Below are positions 18,253 to 28,807 of a DNA stretch of 64,000 bases, one piece after another. A program made the translations under genes and the position numbers. The stretch comes from an uncultured Acetatifactor sp. (GTDB lineage: Bacteria > Bacillota > Clostridia > Lachnospirales > Lachnospiraceae): contig CAKRYI010000002.1 in NCBI GenBank assembly GCA_934426825.1, positions 124,001-188,000 on the forward strand, given 5' to 3'. The notes below the pieces were generated by a model, which ran no database searches, was not told the DNA's origin, and worked only from the letters and a program-made list of their open reading frames with translations. Numbering within the stretch: the stretch's first letter is position 1; each line of letters opens with the position of its first letter.

Positions 18253-18352
18253 TTTTTTCCTCATTTCTGCGCACGTTCTTTGTGCATAGCGAGTTTGTGT
18301 CAAGTGCGCGCAGACACAAATCTCGTGATTGAAAAATTTTATTTTTCAATCT
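18253..18352 (-). repeat. Dispersed RBS-bearing leader element, copy B (full length)
   Basis: Full-length form read on the minus strand: AT-rich hairpin ATTGAAAAAT-AAA-ATTTTTCAAT, then GAGATTTGTGTC / GACACAAACTC, then GCAC-AAAGAAC-GTGC, then AGAAATGAGGA and the ATG of the cysteine desulfurase. The loop of the second stem (TGCGCGCAC) is also complementary to the GTGCGCA just before the ribosome binding site, so a pseudoknot is possible. The 180 bases between this element and rsmE hold no gene I recognise. Confidence 0.88.
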
Positions 18353-18532
18353 TACACCCATCTGCGCATTGCGCCGCGCACATTTCAAAATTGAACACGC
18401 CTTTTTTATTCAATTCTTTTTCGTTTGTCTGTTCCCCGACAGGAATCTCTTACTACTTTTATCATATGCAAAACATGCGAGCATGCGCATATTTTGACAA
18501 TCTTCCTCTGCGGGAAAATATTTTTGCCCGTT

Positions 18533-19279
18533 CTATTGTTCGAGGTGGTACATTATCCATGAAAGCACGGTCATTCCGGCAGTTTCCGTCCGCAAAATCC
18601 TCTTTCCCAGCGTCACAGGTTCTATACCGGATTCCAGAGCAAGCCGAATCTCCTCTTCCTCAAACCCGCCCTCCGGGCCGATAAAAACCGCAATACTCCG
18701 GTTCGGTTCTATGTGCTCTATCAGGGCTTTCGTCTTTTCCATGCCTTCCGCCAGTTCATAAGGAATCAGCTTTACATCCATGTCCGCCGCATAGCGAACC
18801 GCATCCCGAAAGCTCATGACCTCATTTACCTGCGGAATGATTCCTCTCTTGCTCTGTTTTGCCGCTGCCTCTGCAATTCCCTGCCATCTGGCAATTTTGG
18901 ATTTTGCCTTTTTGTCATCCAGCTTCACAACGCAGCGCTTTGTTGCCACGGGAATCACCTGATAAACACCGAGTTCCACCGCTTTCTGGATAATAAGTTC
19001 CATCTTGTCCGCTTTGGGAAGCCCCTGAAACAGATAGATTTTGGAGGGAAGTTCCACTCCGTCTTCTTTGATAAAACGCAATTCACAGCGGATACAATCC
19101 TCTTCCAAAGAAAGAATTCCGCACCGGTACTCCCTGCCATCCTGTCCGTTACTGACGGAAATTTCCTCTCCCGGCTTCATGCGAAGCACATTCCGGATGT
19201 GGTTTACATCGCTCCCGGTGATTATGACGCTCTTGTCACTTTCGTGAATCTGAGCCGGTTCCACAAAAAACTGATACAT
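18533..19279 (-). CDS. rsmE: 16S rRNA (uracil1498-N3)-methyltransferase RsmE
   Basis: A 248-residue SPOUT-superfamily methyltransferase with an N-terminal PUA-like domain and C-terminal trefoil-knot domain. Typical knot motifs are IFQGLPKADKMELIIQKAVELG in the middle (split here as LFQGLPKADKMELII and QKAVELGV), VFIGPEGGFEEEE near residue 200 and ILRTETA near 228. It methylates U1498 of 16S rRNA. The gene starts six bases downstream of prmA, and the prmA-rsmE pair is conserved in Firmicutes downstream of dnaJ. Confidence 0.93.
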   Translation of the reverse strand: MYQFFVEPAQIHESDKSVIITGSDVNHIRNVLRMKPGEEISVSNGQDGREYRCGILSLEEDCIRCELRFIKEDGVELPSKIYLFQGLPKADKMELIIQKAVELGVYQVIPVATKRCVVKLDDKKAKSKIARWQGIAEAAAKQSKRGIIPQVNEVMSFRDAVRYAADMDVKLIPYELAEGMEKTKALIEHIEPNRSIAVFIGPEGGFEEEEIRLALESGIEPVTLGKRILRTETAGMTVLSWIMYHLEQ

Positions 19280-19285
19280 ACCGCC

Positions 19286-20272
19286 TTACTCCTTCTGCGC
19301 TGTCACACTCACCCATTCTCCCTGATAGGTCACTTCCAGCACTTTCAGTCCCGCTGCCTGAACAGCCTCCACAACGGTCTGCTCCTTGTCATCGATAATT
19401 CCGGACGTAATATAAATTCCGCCGGGCTTAAGCTGATGCAGAATCACCGGAGTCAGGGGAACAAGCACATCCGCAAGAATATTTGCCACCACAATGTCAT
19501 AACACTCGTAGCCGACCTTATCCTGCACTGCCTTGTCCGTAATAATATTACCAATCATCATGTCGAACTGCTCCGGACGGATTCCGTTCACCTCACAGTT
19601 CTGCGCCACCGCATCTACGGCACAAATGTCCAAATCGGTTCCCACCGCATGCTTTGCGCCGAACATCAGGGAAAGAATTGCCAGAATACCGCTTCCGGTT
19701 CCCACATCCAAAAGTTCCGTCTGGGGGGTAATATATTTTCTGAGCTGACGGATACAAAGCTGGGTTGTCTCATGCATTCCCGTTCCAAAAGCAGTTCCGG
19801 GGTCAATGTGGAGCACCATGCGTCCGTCATCCTCCGCCTTTATCTTTTCCCACGAGGGAATGACAAGTATGTCATCTATATAGAACTGGTGGAAATACTG
19901 CTTCCAGTTGTTAATCCAGTCTATGTCCTCCGTCTCATCCACGGAAACGCTTCCTTCACCAATATCCATAAATTGGCGCAAATCATCCAGTTCCCGTTTT
20001 ACATCGGAAAGAATGGTTTCCTTGTCCGTCTTTTCTCCCTGAACCTCCAGACTGCCATCCTCTTTTTCCTCTACGAAGAAACTCAGATACGCGATCCCGT
20101 CATCCTCCGGTCCCTCCGGCAGAATATCCACAAACATCTGCTCTTTCTCCAATGCTGTCAGGGGTACCTTGTCCTCAATCTGTGCGCCTTCCAAACCTAT
20201 GTCGTAAAGAGTGCTGATAATAATATCCTCCGCATCCGTAATTGTTTTAATTTTAAATTTTACCCATTTCAT
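19286..20272 (-). CDS. prmA: Ribosomal protein L11 methyltransferase PrmA
   Basis: A 328-residue SAM-dependent methyltransferase that trimethylates ribosomal protein L11. The SAM motif LLDVGTGSGILAI, the preceding PGTAFGTGMHETT and the downstream VVANILADVL are diagnostic. An acidic insertion in the first third (around residues 55-105) makes it slightly longer than E. coli PrmA (293), as in many Clostridia. Normally prmA follows dnaJ directly; here an Rpn remnant and an O-antigen-ligase-like gene lie between them. Confidence 0.93.
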   Translation of the reverse strand: MKWVKFKIKTITDAEDIIISTLYDIGLEGAQIEDKVPLTALEKEQMFVDILPEGPEDDGIAYLSFFVEEKEDGSLEVQGEKTDKETILSDVKRELDDLRQFMDIGEGSVSVDETEDIDWINNWKQYFHQFYIDDILVIPSWEKIKAEDDGRMVLHIDPGTAFGTGMHETTQLCIRQLRKYITPQTELLDVGTGSGILAILSLMFGAKHAVGTDLDICAVDAVAQNCEVNGIRPEQFDMMIGNIITDKAVQDKVGYECYDIVVANILADVLVPLTPVILHQLKPGGIYITSGIIDDKEQTVVEAVQAAGLKVLEVTYQGEWVSVTAQKE

Positions 20273-20347
20273 TTTTCACTGTTCACCTTTCCGTTTCAAG
20301 TGCTGACTTTGCTTATTATAAACCATTTCTTTGGAATTTGAAAGAGA

Positions 20348-20818
20348 TTAGCCCTTCACCGCCACAAGATACTTTTCTGCTTCCTCTTTGGACAAAGAAT
20401 ACACTTTCTGCAGCTTGCGCAGAATGGTCTCATCATCTGCTCCATCCTCCACTTCTCGTTGCGCCGCGCCCTGTCCACGGCAGTTTCTATCCTTCCTGTC
20501 AATCGGTCACTTTTTGTTCCCGTCATAATATATTCATACAATGCCCGTAACGTCTCCGGCAGGGTTTCTCCCGCACAGGTACAGTTATAAAAAATCTTCA
20601 CCGTTCCGTCCCGAAGCGCCAGCCCGGTTTTCTCCTCACAGCGGTTCTCAAACACGTACTTTGCACAGCCTTCTCCAAACGGGTCAAAGGTACAGAGAAA
20701 CAGTATCTTTCCCTCCGGCAGCTTCCGGTAGGAATTTCCTTTCTGCAAAAAATCCGTGTCCATCATGGACTGGTAAAAACAGCTCCTCTTTGCCAGTTCC
20801 GTTCTTTCCACTCCTGCT
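20348..20818 (-). pseudogene. Remnant of an Rpn-type PD-(D/E)XK transposase-like nuclease (copy 1)
   Basis: The central part of an Rpn/PDDEXK-family protein is readable: YQSMMDTDFL, then LCTFDPFGEG and KYVFENRCEE, and DGTVKIFYNC. The N-terminal catalytic part is absent. After RRNEKWRM there is a deletion and frame change: the C-terminal helix DETILRKLQKVYSLSKEEAEKYL continues in a different frame and ends at TAA (20348-20350). Copy 2 at 29169-29487 keeps the C-terminal section missing here. It was clearly once a mobile-associated gene and is now dead. Confidence 0.8.
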
Positions 20819-20946
20819 TATCAAATATGGGTAACGTAAGCAGGAATTTCTCAAGAAAGAATCTCAGACATCAGTAGACACTGACAAAAAATAGATATGC
20901 GGCTTATCGAAAATCTGCTTATAATCAGAGTATACCGTAATCATCT
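20819..20946 (-). repeat. Conserved upstream block of Rpn remnant 1
   Basis: About 120 bases nearly identical to 29500-29622, including CTCAGACATCAGTAGACACTG on the plus strand read across a few variable bases, and the AT-rich AATCTGCTTATAATCAG. It is the former 5' region of the Rpn gene and marks both loci as duplicates. Confidence 0.75.
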
Positions 20947-21001
20947 CCTCTTCGCAAGCGGGCAATTACGATTCAAAAAGCAATTTAGAAAATACTGCGT
21001 C

Positions 21002-22495
21002 CTATGACCGGCTCTTTATCGCTTCACACATTCCCAGCATCAGGAAAAAAAACGGTGCATTCAACACCTGCTGAAAACTCACCAGTGAATGAACGCCGTA
21101 CATTCCAAGTAACAGCATGGCTAAGGGTATTCCCCGGTATCTGCGAAACGCTCCCACAAAAATACCGGCATAGCTGACCACTCCCAGAATCCCCAGATTC
21201 ACAAGCTGTGTCAGCCACTCGTTATGGGCATTGGTGAAAACTGCGTCCGCAAAATGGCCTGTCTGAAAAAGAACCGTTCCTCCGGACACTGTTTCTCCCA
21301 AATAAAGTGCAAAGCAATCCGGTCCGGCGCCAATCAGCTTTTCCTGCAGATTGCCTTTCCAAAATCCCGTCCACGCCCTCTGCCAAAGAGTTCCCCGGTA
21401 GTTTCCCCACTCGGCAAAAGGTGTTCCCGATAGTTTGTATACAAAAAAGCATACTGCCGCCATCGCACCAAACCACGCACACCAAACCATTCCCTTGCGA
21501 AGCCTGCCCGCCTTATCCTCCGATAACCGCCTGTGTACCACCAACGTACACAATGCCGCAATCGCTGCAACAATCCAGCCTTTCCACAACAGCAGCATAC
21601 GGGAACTGCCGTCCTGAAACATAATTTCCGCAGTTTTGTTAAAAACCGCCAGCCGCCCCCAGCCGAACAAAAACACGCTCATGCCTGCAAACAGCGCAAG
21701 TATCTTTTCAAACCAGACACCGGAATCTTCCCCCTCTCCATAAGCAAGTGTCAGGCTTATGAGAAAGCATGCCGCAAGAATCAAAAGTCCGCCATCACTC
21801 CCCTGCACACAGAGAAGCACCATTGCCGCCACATTGCCGATAAAAAGGGGCACTTTCACCCATCTCTTTTTCGCCAGCAGATAAACATTCATCATCCATG
21901 CCAGCATTACGCTGTAATAGCCGCACAGCCAGTTGTTGTTTCCCAAGGTGCTGAGCATATGGCTGAATCCCCAGTCCTGTGCAGAATACCCGTTCAGAAG
22001 CCCTAATGGGTCTATTCCCATTTTTTGCAGCAGTCCTATTGCCGTAACCATAAAAAATGCGGTTCCCCCAAGAATCCACACACATCCGGCATCCTTTCCA
22101 TACCGAAGCGCCACAAAATAAATTCCCACCAAAAGGCATTGTGTCAGCGCCCCCATATACCACTCATCATAGCCGAGCCATGCCGTCCTGCCATAAGGAC
22201 TTGCCATGGCAGAAATCAAAATGCAGATGCCATAAGCACAAACCAGACAGGCAACCGGATTCTGTATCATTCTCTGAAGGGAGAACGTTCCACGGAATAA
22301 TTTCACCAATCCAAACAAAAGTGCCACAGCAATAAAAATACCGAGACATAATACCGAGACATTGCGAAACAGGAAATACTTGGTATCCCCCAGCCGGTAA
22401 TACCCCTCCCCCACATACAGAGGCAGAACCGCCAACAGAAAAGCCAGATATAATTTTCCCAAGATTCCCAGAAATTCCTCTTTTCCTGCCTCCAT
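21002..22495 (-). CDS. O-antigen ligase-like polytopic membrane protein
   Basis: A 497-residue protein with about 11-12 predicted membrane segments. Near the C-terminus the segment NAHNEWLTQLVNLGILGVVSY matches the Wzy_C/O-antigen ligase family pattern (HN followed by hydrophobic Leu-Gly-rich helix). Family members ligate or polymerise undecaprenyl-linked glycans; in a Gram-positive host this could mean a capsule or wall polysaccharide, or O-glycosylation. No glycosyltransferase or export genes adjoin it, so substrate is unknown. It interrupts the usual dnaJ-prmA neighbourhood together with an Rpn remnant, suggesting insertion at this site. Confidence 0.75.
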   Translation of the reverse strand: MEAGKEEFLGILGKLYLAFLLAVLPLYVGEGYYRLGDTKYFLFRNVSVLCLGIFIAVALLFGLVKLFRGTFSLQRMIQNPVACLVCAYGICILISAMASPYGRTAWLGYDEWYMGALTQCLLVGIYFVALRYGKDAGCVWILGGTAFFMVTAIGLLQKMGIDPLGLLNGYSAQDWGFSHMLSTLGNNNWLCGYYSVMLAWMMNVYLLAKKRWVKVPLFIGNVAAMVLLCVQGSDGGLLILAACFLISLTLAYGEGEDSGVWFEKILALFAGMSVFLFGWGRLAVFNKTAEIMFQDGSSRMLLLWKGWIVAAIAALCTLVVHRRLSEDKAGRLRKGMVWCAWFGAMAAVCFFVYKLSGTPFAEWGNYRGTLWQRAWTGFWKGNLQEKLIGAGPDCFALYLGETVSGGTVLFQTGHFADAVFTNAHNEWLTQLVNLGILGVVSYAGIFVGAFRRYRGIPLAMLLLGMYGVHSLVSFQQVLNAPFFFLMLGMCEAIKSRS

Positions 22496-22623
22496 TCCTT
22501 TCGCACTCCTTCTCTCATCATTACCCTAAATTGTAGACGGTCAGTCATTCTTTGTCAAATTACAGTAATATAATTTACAGGCATTTTGTCCTATAAGTCA
22601 GCATTTTGCCGGTTTTTTCACAA

Positions 22624-22677
22624 ATAAAGCAGGACTGTCTCCCGGCAACACACTACCGGAAATGCAGTCCTGCTTTA
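22624..22677 (-). terminator. Terminator of the hrcA-grpE-dnaK-dnaJ operon
   Basis: Long stem AAAGCAGGACTG / CAGTCCTGCTTT with an inner CCGG/CCGG stem, 21 bases after the dnaJ stop codon. Confidence 0.85.
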
Positions 22678-22697
22678 ACTTTTATTTGATTGCATGC

Positions 22698-23873
22698 TTA
22701 TTTCCAAAACTTTTTCTTTTTGCCGTCCTTGTTCTCAGGTGCCGCATCCTGACCGCTTGCCCGTTTTGCCGCATTCAGGGAATCATCTGTCACCGCGTCA
22801 AACTGTTTCAGCAATTCCTTGGCTTCAGGTTTAAGTTTATCAGGTACCTGCACCACCAAAGTTACATAATGGTCGCCGCGCACCTCACGGTTACGCACGG
22901 AAGGAACACCTTTTCCTTTCAGACGTACTTTGGTATCGGTCTGGGTTCCGGGCTTCACATCATAAATGACCTTGCCATCCACGGTATCAATCACAATCTC
23001 GCCGCCGAGAGCCGCCACTGCAAATGACATGGGCACGGTGGAGAAAATATTCATATCCTGACGCTGGAAAATCGGATGTCTGCCTACAATCACCTCAACC
23101 AGCACATCTCCTCTGGGTCCGCCGTTCACGCCGGGTTCACCAAGACCGGGCATACGGGTGGACTGTCCGTTGTCGATGCCAGCGGGAATATCCACGGAAT
23201 AACGCTTACGCATGGGAATATAACCCGTTCCGCGACAGTCCGGACACTTATCCTTAATGACTTTACCGGTACCCTGACAATCCGGACAGGTCTGCACATT
23301 ACGAACCGTTCCGAAAAATGACTGCTGGGTAAATACCACCTGTCCTTTACCTCCGCACTTGCTACAGGTTTCCGGGCTGGTGCCGGGTTTTGCACCGCTT
23401 CCCTTACAGGTTTTACAGGTTTCTTTTATGGTAAGGTCGATTTCCTTCTTGCATCCGAATACAGCTTCCTCAAAAGTGATTCTTACGCTGGTACGGATAT
23501 TGGCGCCCTTCATAGGACCGTTGCTGCGCGCTCCGCCCCTGCTGCGTCCGCCGCCAAAAAAATCACCGAATATGTCACCGAATATATCACTAAAGTCAGC
23601 GCCGTTAAAATCAAAGCCTCCACCGGCTCCGCCTGCACCGCCCTCGAATGCGGCATGGCCGAACTGGTCATACTGACGTCTCTTCTCAGGATCACTTAAG
23701 ACAGCATACGCCTCAGAGGCCTCCTTGAATTTCTTCTCTGCCTCCGCATCGCCGGGATTCATATCCGGATGATATTTTTTTGCAAGAACACGATATGCTT
23801 TTTTAATTGCGGCATCGTCTGCACTTTTATCAACACCGAGAACCTCATAATAGTCCCGTTTCTGTTCTGCCAT
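22698..23873 (-). CDS. dnaJ: Chaperone protein DnaJ
   Basis: A 391-residue class A Hsp40. The J domain at residues 5-70 has HPD at 35-37, followed by a Gly/Phe-rich linker, four CxxCxGxG zinc motifs (such as CKTCKGSG and CPDCRGTG) and the C-terminal substrate domains. It stimulates DnaK ATPase and presents clients. The frame is open 30 codons upstream, but [13 protein letters not shown] after GAGGAGAATT is the family start. Last gene of the CIRCE-controlled operon. Confidence 0.96.
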   Translation of the reverse strand: MAEQKRDYYEVLGVDKSADDAAIKKAYRVLAKKYHPDMNPGDAEAEKKFKEASEAYAVLSDPEKRRQYDQFGHAAFEGGAGGAGGGFDFNGADFSDIFGDIFGDFFGGGRSRGGARSNGPMKGANIRTSVRITFEEAVFGCKKEIDLTIKETCKTCKGSGAKPGTSPETCSKCGGKGQVVFTQQSFFGTVRNVQTCPDCQGTGKVIKDKCPDCRGTGYIPMRKRYSVDIPAGIDNGQSTRMPGLGEPGVNGGPRGDVLVEVIVGRHPIFQRQDMNIFSTVPMSFAVAALGGEIVIDTVDGKVIYDVKPGTQTDTKVRLKGKGVPSVRNREVRGDHYVTLVVQVPDKLKPEAKELLKQFDAVTDDSLNAAKRASGQDAAPENKDGKKKKFWK

Positions 23874-24007
23874 AATTCTCCTCCTCGGATTTTCAACTCT
23901 TCTATAATGCGGTACGCACAGGGAAGCGGTTTTGCTCCGCTGCCCTGTGCTGCCCTTTTTCATACCTCGTATACGTTACCACATTTTATGTGGATAATCA
24001 ACATTTA

Positions 24008-25945
<1,938 letters not shown>

Positions 25946-26560
25946 TTACACTACCACTGCCACCATACTGTGTCTTACTACTGTGTCATGGTAGGTGTAA
26001 CCTTTTTGAAGTTCCTGAGCAATCACTCCGGATTCATACTCCTCGCTCTCCACCTGCATTACCGCGTTGTGAAGGTTGGGGTCAAACTCACATCCCACTG
26101 CTTCAATGGGTTTCACACCCATATTTTCCAGTTCCGTGAGCAACTGTTTATAAATACGGTTCATACCGTCTACAAAGGGGTCTTCCTTCTGTTCTTCGGG
26201 AACCGTTGCCAGTCCTCTTTCAAAATTATCGACCACCGGGAGAATCTTCTCGATAATGCTCTTGGCGCCGGTCTCAAACATCGCCTGTTTCTCGCGGTCC
26301 GTACGCTTGCGGAAGTTCTCGAACTCAGCCATCTGCCTTTTTACTCTGTCCTCTAACTGGTCAATCTTCTCCTTGTAAGCGTCTGCCTTTTTATCCTGCT
26401 TTGCCTGCTTTTTAGCAGCCTTTTTGTCTGCCCGGCTGAGAGTTTCTTCTTCCTCTGTTTCCGCCTCCTCAGCGTCCGCAGCCACCTCTTCCTGATTTGC
26501 CTCCGCCTCTTTGGCTTTTTCGGTTTCTTCCTCTAATATTTCTTTTTCCTGTTCTGCCAT
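25946..26560 (-). CDS. grpE: Nucleotide exchange factor GrpE
   Basis: A 204-residue GrpE: a very acidic, Glu/Ala-rich N-terminus of about 55 residues, a long coiled coil with EFENFRKRTDREK, and the C-terminal beta-wing ending GYTYHDTVVRHSMVAVV. It releases ADP from DnaK. It starts 18 bases after hrcA. Confidence 0.95.
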   Translation of the reverse strand: MAEQEKEILEEETEKAKEAEANQEEVAADAEEAETEEEETLSRADKKAAKKQAKQDKKADAYKEKIDQLEDRVKRQMAEFENFRKRTDREKQAMFETGAKSIIEKILPVVDNFERGLATVPEEQKEDPFVDGMNRIYKQLLTELENMGVKPIEAVGCEFDPNLHNAVMQVESEEYESGVIAQELQKGYTYHDTVVRHSMVAVVV

Positions 26561-26578
26561 ATCTTAATTCCTTTCCGG

Positions 26579-27607
26579 TTACTCACCTTTATATAAATCA
26601 TCCAGCTGGCTTTGCAAGGTTCGCAGCGTTCCGACAACCTTGTCATAATCCATTCTTTTGGGTCCGATGATTCCTATCGTTCCTCTCATGCCGTCACCCA
26701 ACTCGTACGTTGCAGTGACAACGCTGCAGTCCTTCATGCTCTGCACCGGTGTCTCGTCTCCGATATACACCTGTATGCCTGTATTTTTTTCATCTGCCAG
26801 TGTGTCCGTTACCAGTTCATGTAACTGTTGTTTTTCCTCGAAGGTATTAATGAGTTCGCTGGCTTTTGCCTGATCCGCCAGTTCGGGGTATTTGAAAATA
26901 TTGTTTGCACCGCTGGTGTAGATTTCCAAATCTTCATCCGCCTTAATGGCTTCCGCCACGGCGTCAATCACCTCGCTGACAATGGCACTGTGGATTCCCG
27001 CCTGCTGTTTCAATGCGGAAATCATTCCCAGATTGATTTCTTCCATGGACAAACCGTTCAAATGCGTGTTCAGCAAAATATTCAGCTTTAACAGCGTCTC
27101 ATCGTTTAATTCCTCGTCCACGGAAAGAATATTGTTTTTAATGACATTTCCCTCGACCACGATAACTGCCAGTATCTGGTTTTCATCCACTCTGGAAAGC
27201 TGGATGAATTTCACCTTGTTGCGGTGGGTCTGGGGCGCCGAAATCATGGTAGCGTACTGGGTGTTCTGTGCAAGAAGTCTGGCAACCTGCTTTAACAGGG
27301 TTTCCATTTTATCCTGCCGTTCCACCAGCATTTCCTTCATTTCCACAACTTCTTTTTCCTTCTCCTCCATCATGGTGTCCACATAAAGCCTGTAACCCTT
27401 GTCGGAAGGAACTCTGCCTGCGGAGGTGTGCGGCTGAATGATATAGCCCATCTCCTCCAAATCTGCCATCTCGTTTCGGATGGTTGCGGAGCTGAGATTC
27501 AGGTCAGTATACTTTGAAATTGTCCTGCTGCCCACCGGCTCTCCTGTCTCCAGATAGTTCCGGATAATGGCTTGCAATATTTTGGTTTTTCTTTCATCCA
27601 ACTGCAT
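26579..27607 (-). CDS. hrcA: Heat-inducible transcription repressor HrcA
   Basis: A 342-residue HrcA with an N-terminal winged helix (MQLDERKTKILQAIIRNYLE, split here as MQLDERKTKILQAII and RNYLETGEPVGSR; recognition region SSATIRNEMADLEE) and the GAF-like C-terminal domain. It represses its own operon by binding the CIRCE element 25 bases upstream, with GroEL-dependent folding as sensor in other bacteria. The start follows AAAAAAGGAGCG. Confidence 0.95.
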   Translation of the reverse strand: MQLDERKTKILQAIIRNYLETGEPVGSRTISKYTDLNLSSATIRNEMADLEEMGYIIQPHTSAGRVPSDKGYRLYVDTMMEEKEKEVVEMKEMLVERQDKMETLLKQVARLLAQNTQYATMISAPQTHRNKVKFIQLSRVDENQILAVIVVEGNVIKNNILSVDEELNDETLLKLNILLNTHLNGLSMEEINLGMISALKQQAGIHSAIVSEVIDAVAEAIKADEDLEIYTSGANNIFKYPELADQAKASELINTFEEKQQLHELVTDTLADEKNTGIQVYIGDETPVQSMKDCSVVTATYELGDGMRGTIGIIGPKRMDYDKVVGTLRTLQSQLDDLYKGE

Positions 27608-27631
27608 GTGACCATCGCTCCTTTTTTGTTA

Positions 27632-27701
27632 TTAGCACTCGTTTCAAAGGAGTGCTAACACCATCTATTGATAAGGTATCACTAAGCATTTCTATTGTCA
27701 A
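27632..27701 (-). promoter_or_regulatory. CIRCE operator and promoter of the heat-shock operon
   Basis: The operator at 27632-27658 is a perfect CIRCE: TTAGCACTC, nine bases, GAGTGCTAA. On the minus strand the promoter is TTGACA (27696-27701), 17 bp, TACCTT (27673-27678), so the operator lies just downstream of the transcription start, the classical position for HrcA repression. Confidence 0.95.
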
Positions 27702-27735
27702 CAGATTTTTAGAAAAATAATTATAAATTAATTGT

Positions 27736-27789
27736 AAAAAAAATCGAAAGTCAAAGAGAGGATTTCCTTCTCTTCGCTTTCGACTTTTT
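27736..27789 (-). terminator. Terminator of the DUF6465 gene
   Basis: Minus-strand stem GTCGAAAG...GAAGAGAAGG / CCTCTCTT...CTTTCGAT followed by eight T. Confidence 0.8.
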
Positions 27790-27821
27790 AAATCTTTCGT
27801 GACACGAAAGGATATGACATC

Positions 27822-28283
27822 TTATATATAGAAGCTGCCTGTGAACTCCTTGTTCATCACATAATATGCCTGACTCTCTTCCGGCTTAACATACAGCTCA
27901 ATGCTGGTTAAATCAGCTGCTTTCTGTTTCAGATCGTACTTCCATACATCCTTTGCAATCTTCAGCAGTTCTTCCTGAGAATAAGACTTTCCGTCAAACT
28001 GGATATGTACTGTACCGGTTACTTCCGCTTTTTTAGCAGTTGCCTTTTTTGCTGCCGTTTTCTTTGCAGCAGGTTCAGCCTTCTTTGCTGTAGCAGCCTT
28101 TTTTGCAGGCTCAGCTTTCTTTACGGCTTCCGCTTTCTTAGCAGGCTCTTCTTTTTTTACTTCATCTGTCTTTACTGTTGTTGTCTGTACTGCCTTCACT
28201 TCTGCCTTAGGTGCTTCAACCTTTGCGCTTGCAGCGGTTGTTTTTACGGTTACAGGGGTTACAATTTTCTTTGTTGCTGCCAT
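27822..28283 (-). CDS. DUF6465 protein with histone H1-like Lys/Ala-rich arm
   Basis: A 153-residue protein. Residues 1-85 are low-complexity Lys/Ala/Pro/Glu with repeated AKKAEPA and AAKKTAAKKA units, like histone H1 tails. Residues 88-153 form a compact domain (VTGTVHIQFDGKSYSQEEL to YVMNKEFTGSFYI), matching the DUF6465 family found in Lachnospiraceae. Function is unknown; nucleoid or RNA binding by the basic arm is plausible, not shown. I use the ATG after AAGGGAGATG; the frame is open 15 codons further upstream. Confidence 0.82.
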   Translation of the reverse strand: MAATKKIVTPVTVKTTAASAKVEAPKAEVKAVQTTTVKTDEVKKEEPAKKAEAVKKAEPAKKAATAKKAEPAAKKTAAKKATAKKAEVTGTVHIQFDGKSYSQEELLKIAKDVWKYDLKQKAADLTSIELYVKPEESQAYYVMNKEFTGSFYI

Positions 28284-28463
28284 AATGACATCTCCCTTCT
28301 GGTCGTAGACAATATTTTCTATCCTCACAAGCCATAATGTTACTTTAGCTTGACAGTATTTAGTTTATTCCTTTCAACGTAAGTTGTCAACTGTCTTGAC
28401 AATTTGACCTTTTATAAATATTTTTCAGGCGGCAAAAAGCGCCCAAAGCAGGAGATATGCGCC

Positions 28464-28492
28464 TTGACACATCCATAAGGGTCTGCTAAAAT
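28464..28492 (+). promoter_or_regulatory. Promoter of the T-box leader
   Basis: TTGACA (28464-28469), 17 bp, TAAAAT (28487-28492): a near-consensus sigma-A promoter immediately before the T-box RNA. Confidence 0.8.
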
Positions 28493-28498
28493 ACACTC

Positions 28499-28760
28499 AA
28501 TAACATAAGAAAAGCAATGACGGAAAGAGTAGTTTACCCGGAAACATTCAGAGAGAACGGCATATGGTGAAAGCCGTTTATGCGGAAGGCAGACGAAAAC
28601 CATTCCAGAGCTGTAATACCGAACCCGGATTTGTAAGTATTACCGTATGCCTGCGTTAAAGGATAGGATTTGTTGGAATCTGAAGTGAAAAGTTAAGGTG
28701 GAACCGTGCACAGTGCACCCTTAAGGCTATATTCGTATGGTCTTATGGGTGCTTTTCTTA
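28499..28760 (+). promoter_or_regulatory. T-box riboswitch leader (threonine specifier)
   Basis: The RNA has the stem I features (AGTA near 28529, GAGAGAAC and GGTGAAAGCC near 28551-28575). A candidate specifier codon ACC sits at 28599-28601, followed by the usual A. The T-box AAGGTGGAACCGTG is at 28695-28708. A terminator stem GCACCC (28715-28720) / GGGTGC (28747-28752) with TTTT overlaps the antiterminator. ACC predicts sensing of uncharged tRNA-Thr, consistent with the thrS fragment downstream. Confidence 0.85.
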
Positions 28761-28807
28761 TGTTGTTCATATTATGACAAAATGTCAAAAGAAAGGAGCA
28801 ACAAATT

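Noticed and set aside
18253..18352. Reading leader-repeat codons as an N-terminal extension ([18 protein letters not shown]) of four proteins
   Set aside because: Families involved begin at the later ATG, the RBS is correctly spaced to it, and copy C has TTT in place of the TTG start, so the extension is unlikely.
18326..18352. AT-rich hairpin ATTGAAAAAT/ATTTTTCAAT as an ordinary intrinsic terminator
   Set aside because: It has no GC-rich stem and no following T run on the relevant strand, and it recurs as part of the leader element.
18713..20341. 542-codon plus-strand open frame
   Set aside because: It is exactly antisense to rsmE and prmA, which are certain; low-stop antisense frames also occur opposite glnN copy 2 (6820-8043), glpK (35566-36711) and the GNAT gene (40782-41720).
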